Assembly (NCBI GenBank): GCA_003230945.1
Contig: QIHK01000028.1
Span: 1 to 6,606, forward strand
Length of the DNA stretch: 6,606 nucleotides
Direction of reading: 5' to 3'
From: Candidatus Kaiserbacteria bacterium
GTDB taxonomy: Bacteria > Patescibacteriota > Minisyncoccia > Phycocordibacterales > Phycocordibacteraceae
How positions within the stretch are numbered: position 1 is the stretch's first letter; each line of letters begins with the position of its first letter. The notes beneath the pieces are model-generated. The model was not told the origin of the DNA. It searched no databases and saw nothing but the letters and a program-made list of their open reading frames with translations. Made by a program: the position numbers and the translations under genes. This document shows, piece by piece, positions 4,834 through 6,606 of this stretch.

Positions 4834-6081
4834 CTATAAAATCATAAAAGCACCACCAGCAAGAGCGATAATACCGAAAAAACCAAGAGTCCATTTTGAT
4901 TTTAAGAGATTTAAACCCGGATTTGAAGGCAACACCGCATTGATTGCATCAGCTGAAAGCTGATTCCCTTTTAGAGAAAAATCCGGTAACTGGGGTGTTG
5001 TAAATACCGCCCCTCGCGAGTCTAGCGCTTTGGCTGACTCGCGAGGGGCAATTACTGTTGAATTTTCATGTGCCAATTTACTTATATTTTTAGTAATTCT
5101 CTTTTCGGTTACCTTCACTTCTTTATTACTCCCATTCACTACATTTAGTTTCACTTGAGTGGTAGAAGCATTTGTTTGTTGCATAGTAAGTTTAGATAGA
5201 TATCGTGAGGCAATAATAGTATCGGGATACGTAAGAGTGGTATTGAAAGAGACCGGTAAATTTGTAATCGACATTGGGAAAAGAACACTTGCCTTAGCTA
5301 GAAGATGAGTCCCTCGCGGGAAACGGAACCAACTACTTCCTGAGGTGAGTTTCCAGTTAGAAATATCTACTTCAGTATTTGAATTATTTGAAAGAGTAAC
5401 GCCATCACCGGTAATAGCAGTTATTTGTACAAGAGCTTTTCCTATAACAATTGTAAATTCATCCTCAGCTTGTGCAGAAATATCATTAGATATCACACTT
5501 ACTAAATACGTACCTTTATAGTGATAAATTTTTCTAACAGGATTCCCCGTATTCATAGAGCCATCACCAAAACTCCACATATACCGCGCAGGAACAGCGT
5601 TTCCTCCAGTTTTTGCAACAGCGGAGAAAGTAATAGGTACTTCTACAAGTCCTGTAGTTTTACCTTGCACAGATACTGAAAATGACGTATCAAGTGGCGG
5701 ACGCATCATTTCACTTATCGACGGCACTGCCGAACCGGAAGAAGGACTTGTTGACGCTACGGTGCTGTTCGAATGTGCAGTATTCGTTGACTTACTTGCA
5801 GATCCAATAGTAATAAAGGGCTTAATATTTGCAAAAGTACTTGGACCAATGCCACTTACATTCTGAATATCAGCAATATGGGTAAATAAACCATTTTGAG
5901 TACGATACTGAATAATTGCCGTTGCTTTCGATGAACCGATACCAGGAAGAGTTTTGAGTGTTGAAACATTAGCGGTATTTATATCAATGACCGCGGCATA
6001 GGTAATTATAGGAGTAGCCACAAAAAATAAAAGAAGAACGAAAGTAAATATAGAAAATCTCTGAACAGACACTAGAGACAT
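4834..6081 (-). CDS. Exported ComEA-like helix-hairpin-helix protein with PKD and lamin-tail-like domains
   Basis: With the ATG at 6081 the protein has 415 residues. Residues 1-30 form a signal peptide with a hydrophobic core (FTFVLLLFFVA) and likely cleavage after TYA or TYAA. Residues 31-93 are a ComEA-type DNA-binding domain with paired helix-hairpin-helix motifs: DINTAN, LPGIG (45-49), YRTQNGLF and VSGIG (75-79). After a Ser/Thr-rich linker comes a PKD domain (about 130-213) with WSFGDG (169-174) and YHYKGTYLVSV. Next is a lamin-tail-like beta domain (about 217-270; LSNNSNTEVDISNWKL, then FPRGTHLLAKASV), a long linker, and a C-terminal membrane helix (about 397-415) ending without a charged tail. 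It would sit outside the membrane and bind DNA, as ComEA does in uptake, but the adhesive domains may add surface or protein contacts. A longer reading from TTG at 6135 would overlap the upstream gene and place 18 residues, several of them charged, before the signal peptide, so it is disfavoured. It follows the upstream gene by 4 bases. Confidence 0.88.
   Translation of the reverse strand: MSLVSVQRFSIFTFVLLLFFVATPIITYAAVIDINTANVSTLKTLPGIGSSKATAIIQYRTQNGLFTHIADIQNVSGIGPSTFANIKPFITIGSASKSTNTAHSNSTVASTSPSSGSAVPSISEMMRPPLDTSFSVSVQGKTTGLVEVPITFSAVAKTGGNAVPARYMWSFGDGSMNTGNPVRKIYHYKGTYLVSVISNDISAQAEDEFTIVIGKALVQITAITGDGVTLSNNSNTEVDISNWKLTSGSSWFRFPRGTHLLAKASVLFPMSITNLPVSFNTTLTYPDTIIASRYLSKLTMQQTNASTTQVKLNVVNGSNKEVKVTEKRITKNISKLAHENSTVIAPRESAKALDSRGAVFTTPQLPDFSLKGNQLSADAINAVLPSNPGLNLLKSKWTLGFFGIIALAGGAFMIL
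5009..5049. repeat. Long perfect inverted repeat (14-bp arms) inside the ComEA-like gene
   Basis: GCCCCTCGCGAGTC (5009-5022) and GACTCGCGAGGGGC (5036-5049) are exact reverse complements separated by 13 bases. The arms are strongly GC-rich in an otherwise AT-rich gene. The repeat is read in frame on the minus strand as APRESAKALDSRGA, within the linker between the lamin-tail-like domain and the C-terminal membrane helix. Neither strand has a T-run after the stem, so it is not an ordinary terminator. It may be an inserted palindromic element or an mRNA hairpin. Confidence 0.85.
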
Positions 6082-6085
6082 ACAA

Positions 6086-6606
6086 TTATGTATCTTCTTT
6101 AAGAACCTTACGAAGTTTTGCTTCTGGAATTTCAAATGGTTTCTTCACTGACGGTTGTTGCGGTAACGATTTTGTTTCTATTTTTTCTTTCTCTTTTGAG
6201 AGAATATTTCCCAATACATTTTTCAACGATTCTTGTTGTTTGGTCTGTTTTTGTTTTTGTTCAACTCGTGTATTTGTTGTTATCGAATGCAAAATTTCTT
6301 TTAAAGCTTTAGTATCTTTTTGTTGTGGTGCCACTAGAACTTCGCTAGGTATCGGTACTGTGTGCTTCTTTTGAAGATTAGTTGGCTGGGTATTTGAGTG
6401 AGGTGCTACAGGAGAATGTGTCTGATGCTGTGATGGAGCGCTTCCCTTCTTCTGACTTATGCGTGCTTTCTCCGTTGCAACAGTACTCGGCGCCACTTTC
6501 CGTCCCCCATACTGGGCTTTTCGCATACGAGCATCAACTGGTGCTTCACTTTTAAGACTTTCACTAAGTTCGTCCAGAATTGTTTTCTCAATAATTGAAC
6601 GAGGCG
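6086..6606 (-). CDS. Unknown low-complexity, probably disordered protein (5' end outside window)
   Basis: The reading frame is open from the right edge of the window to a TAA at 6088-6086, giving 172 visible residues of a longer protein. An internal ATG at 6526 is not needed as a start, because 26 further in-frame codons lie upstream (including SIIEKTILDELSESLKSE, which looks helical). I do not recognise the family. The visible part is rich in Lys, Gln, Ser, Thr and Pro and has no membrane segment or signal peptide. It contains three short amphipathic leucine motifs spaced along disordered sequence: KALKEILHSI, ESLKNVLGNIL and AKLRKVLKED (the last at the C-terminus). This suggests a flexible scaffold or docking tail. 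The stop is 4 bases before the ATG of the ComEA-like gene, so the two are probably co-transcribed and coupled. Functional linkage to that exported protein is inferred from position only. Confidence 0.75.
   Translation of the reverse strand, partial: PRSIIEKTILDELSESLKSEAPVDARMRKAQYGGRKVAPSTVATEKARISQKKGSAPSQHQTHSPVAPHSNTQPTNLQKKHTVPIPSEVLVAPQQKDTKALKEILHSITTNTRVEQKQKQTKQQESLKNVLGNILSKEKEKIETKSLPQQPSVKKPFEIPEAKLRKVLKEDT

Noticed and set aside
5009..5049. Palindrome in the ComEA-like gene as an intrinsic terminator
   Set aside because: Neither strand has a T-run after the stem, and the reading frame continues through it to a sensible membrane anchor.
6082..6135. Longer N-terminus for the ComEA-like protein, starting at TTG 6135
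   Set aside because: It needs a TTG start, overlaps the upstream gene by 50 bases, and puts 18 residues ahead of a signal peptide that begins naturally at the ATG at 6081, four bases after the upstream stop.

Overview
The window is AT-rich bacterial DNA. All recognisable genes lie on the minus strand, so transcription runs from high to low coordinates. The compact proteins, close packing and domain mix (a short ComEA-like helix-hairpin-helix protein fused to PKD and lamin-tail-like domains, an unusually short nucleotide-sugar dehydrogenase, several GT4 glycosyltransferases) suggest a Candidate Phyla Radiation / Patescibacteria genome of the Parcubacteria type. This is an inference from gene style; there is no rRNA or other marker gene to confirm it. 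The standard genetic code fits: no gene has an internal TGA and glycine is encoded by GGN codons.

In order of transcription: (1) 6606-6086 holds the end of a K/Q/S/T-rich, probably disordered protein whose start lies outside the window. (2) Four bases later, 6081-4834 encodes a secreted or membrane-tethered protein made of a signal peptide, ComEA-type helix-hairpin-helix DNA-binding domain, PKD domain, lamin-tail-like domain, linker and C-terminal membrane segment. A 14-bp perfect inverted repeat lies inside its linker coding region. (3) An intergenic stretch of about 150 bases has a possible promoter and a doubtful tiny hydrophobic ORF. (4) 4680-2618 is a two-gene unit, an extended-SDR nucleotide-sugar epimerase overlapping a GT4 glycosyltransferase by one base (TAATG), closed by a strong GAAA-loop intrinsic terminator at 2574-2549. 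(5) After an AT-rich leader with two abutting inverted repeats, a second unit runs from 2404 to the left edge: a truncated UDP-glucose/GDP-mannose dehydrogenase-family protein, a compact GT4 glycosyltransferase, and the first 173 codons of another GT4 glycosyltransferase.

Read together, 4680-1 is a cell-surface glycan locus. The epimerase and dehydrogenase would adjust nucleotide sugars and at least three GT4 enzymes would use them; the exact sugars cannot be told from sequence. The upstream unit looks like a separate envelope/DNA-handling module, plausibly linked to DNA uptake. The points most worth a second look are the ComEA-PKD-lamin-tail architecture, the long palindrome inside its coding sequence, the dehydrogenase lacking its UDP-binding domain, and the absence of clear Shine-Dalgarno sequences at the start codons. 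No mobile element, CRISPR array, tRNA or rRNA was seen.
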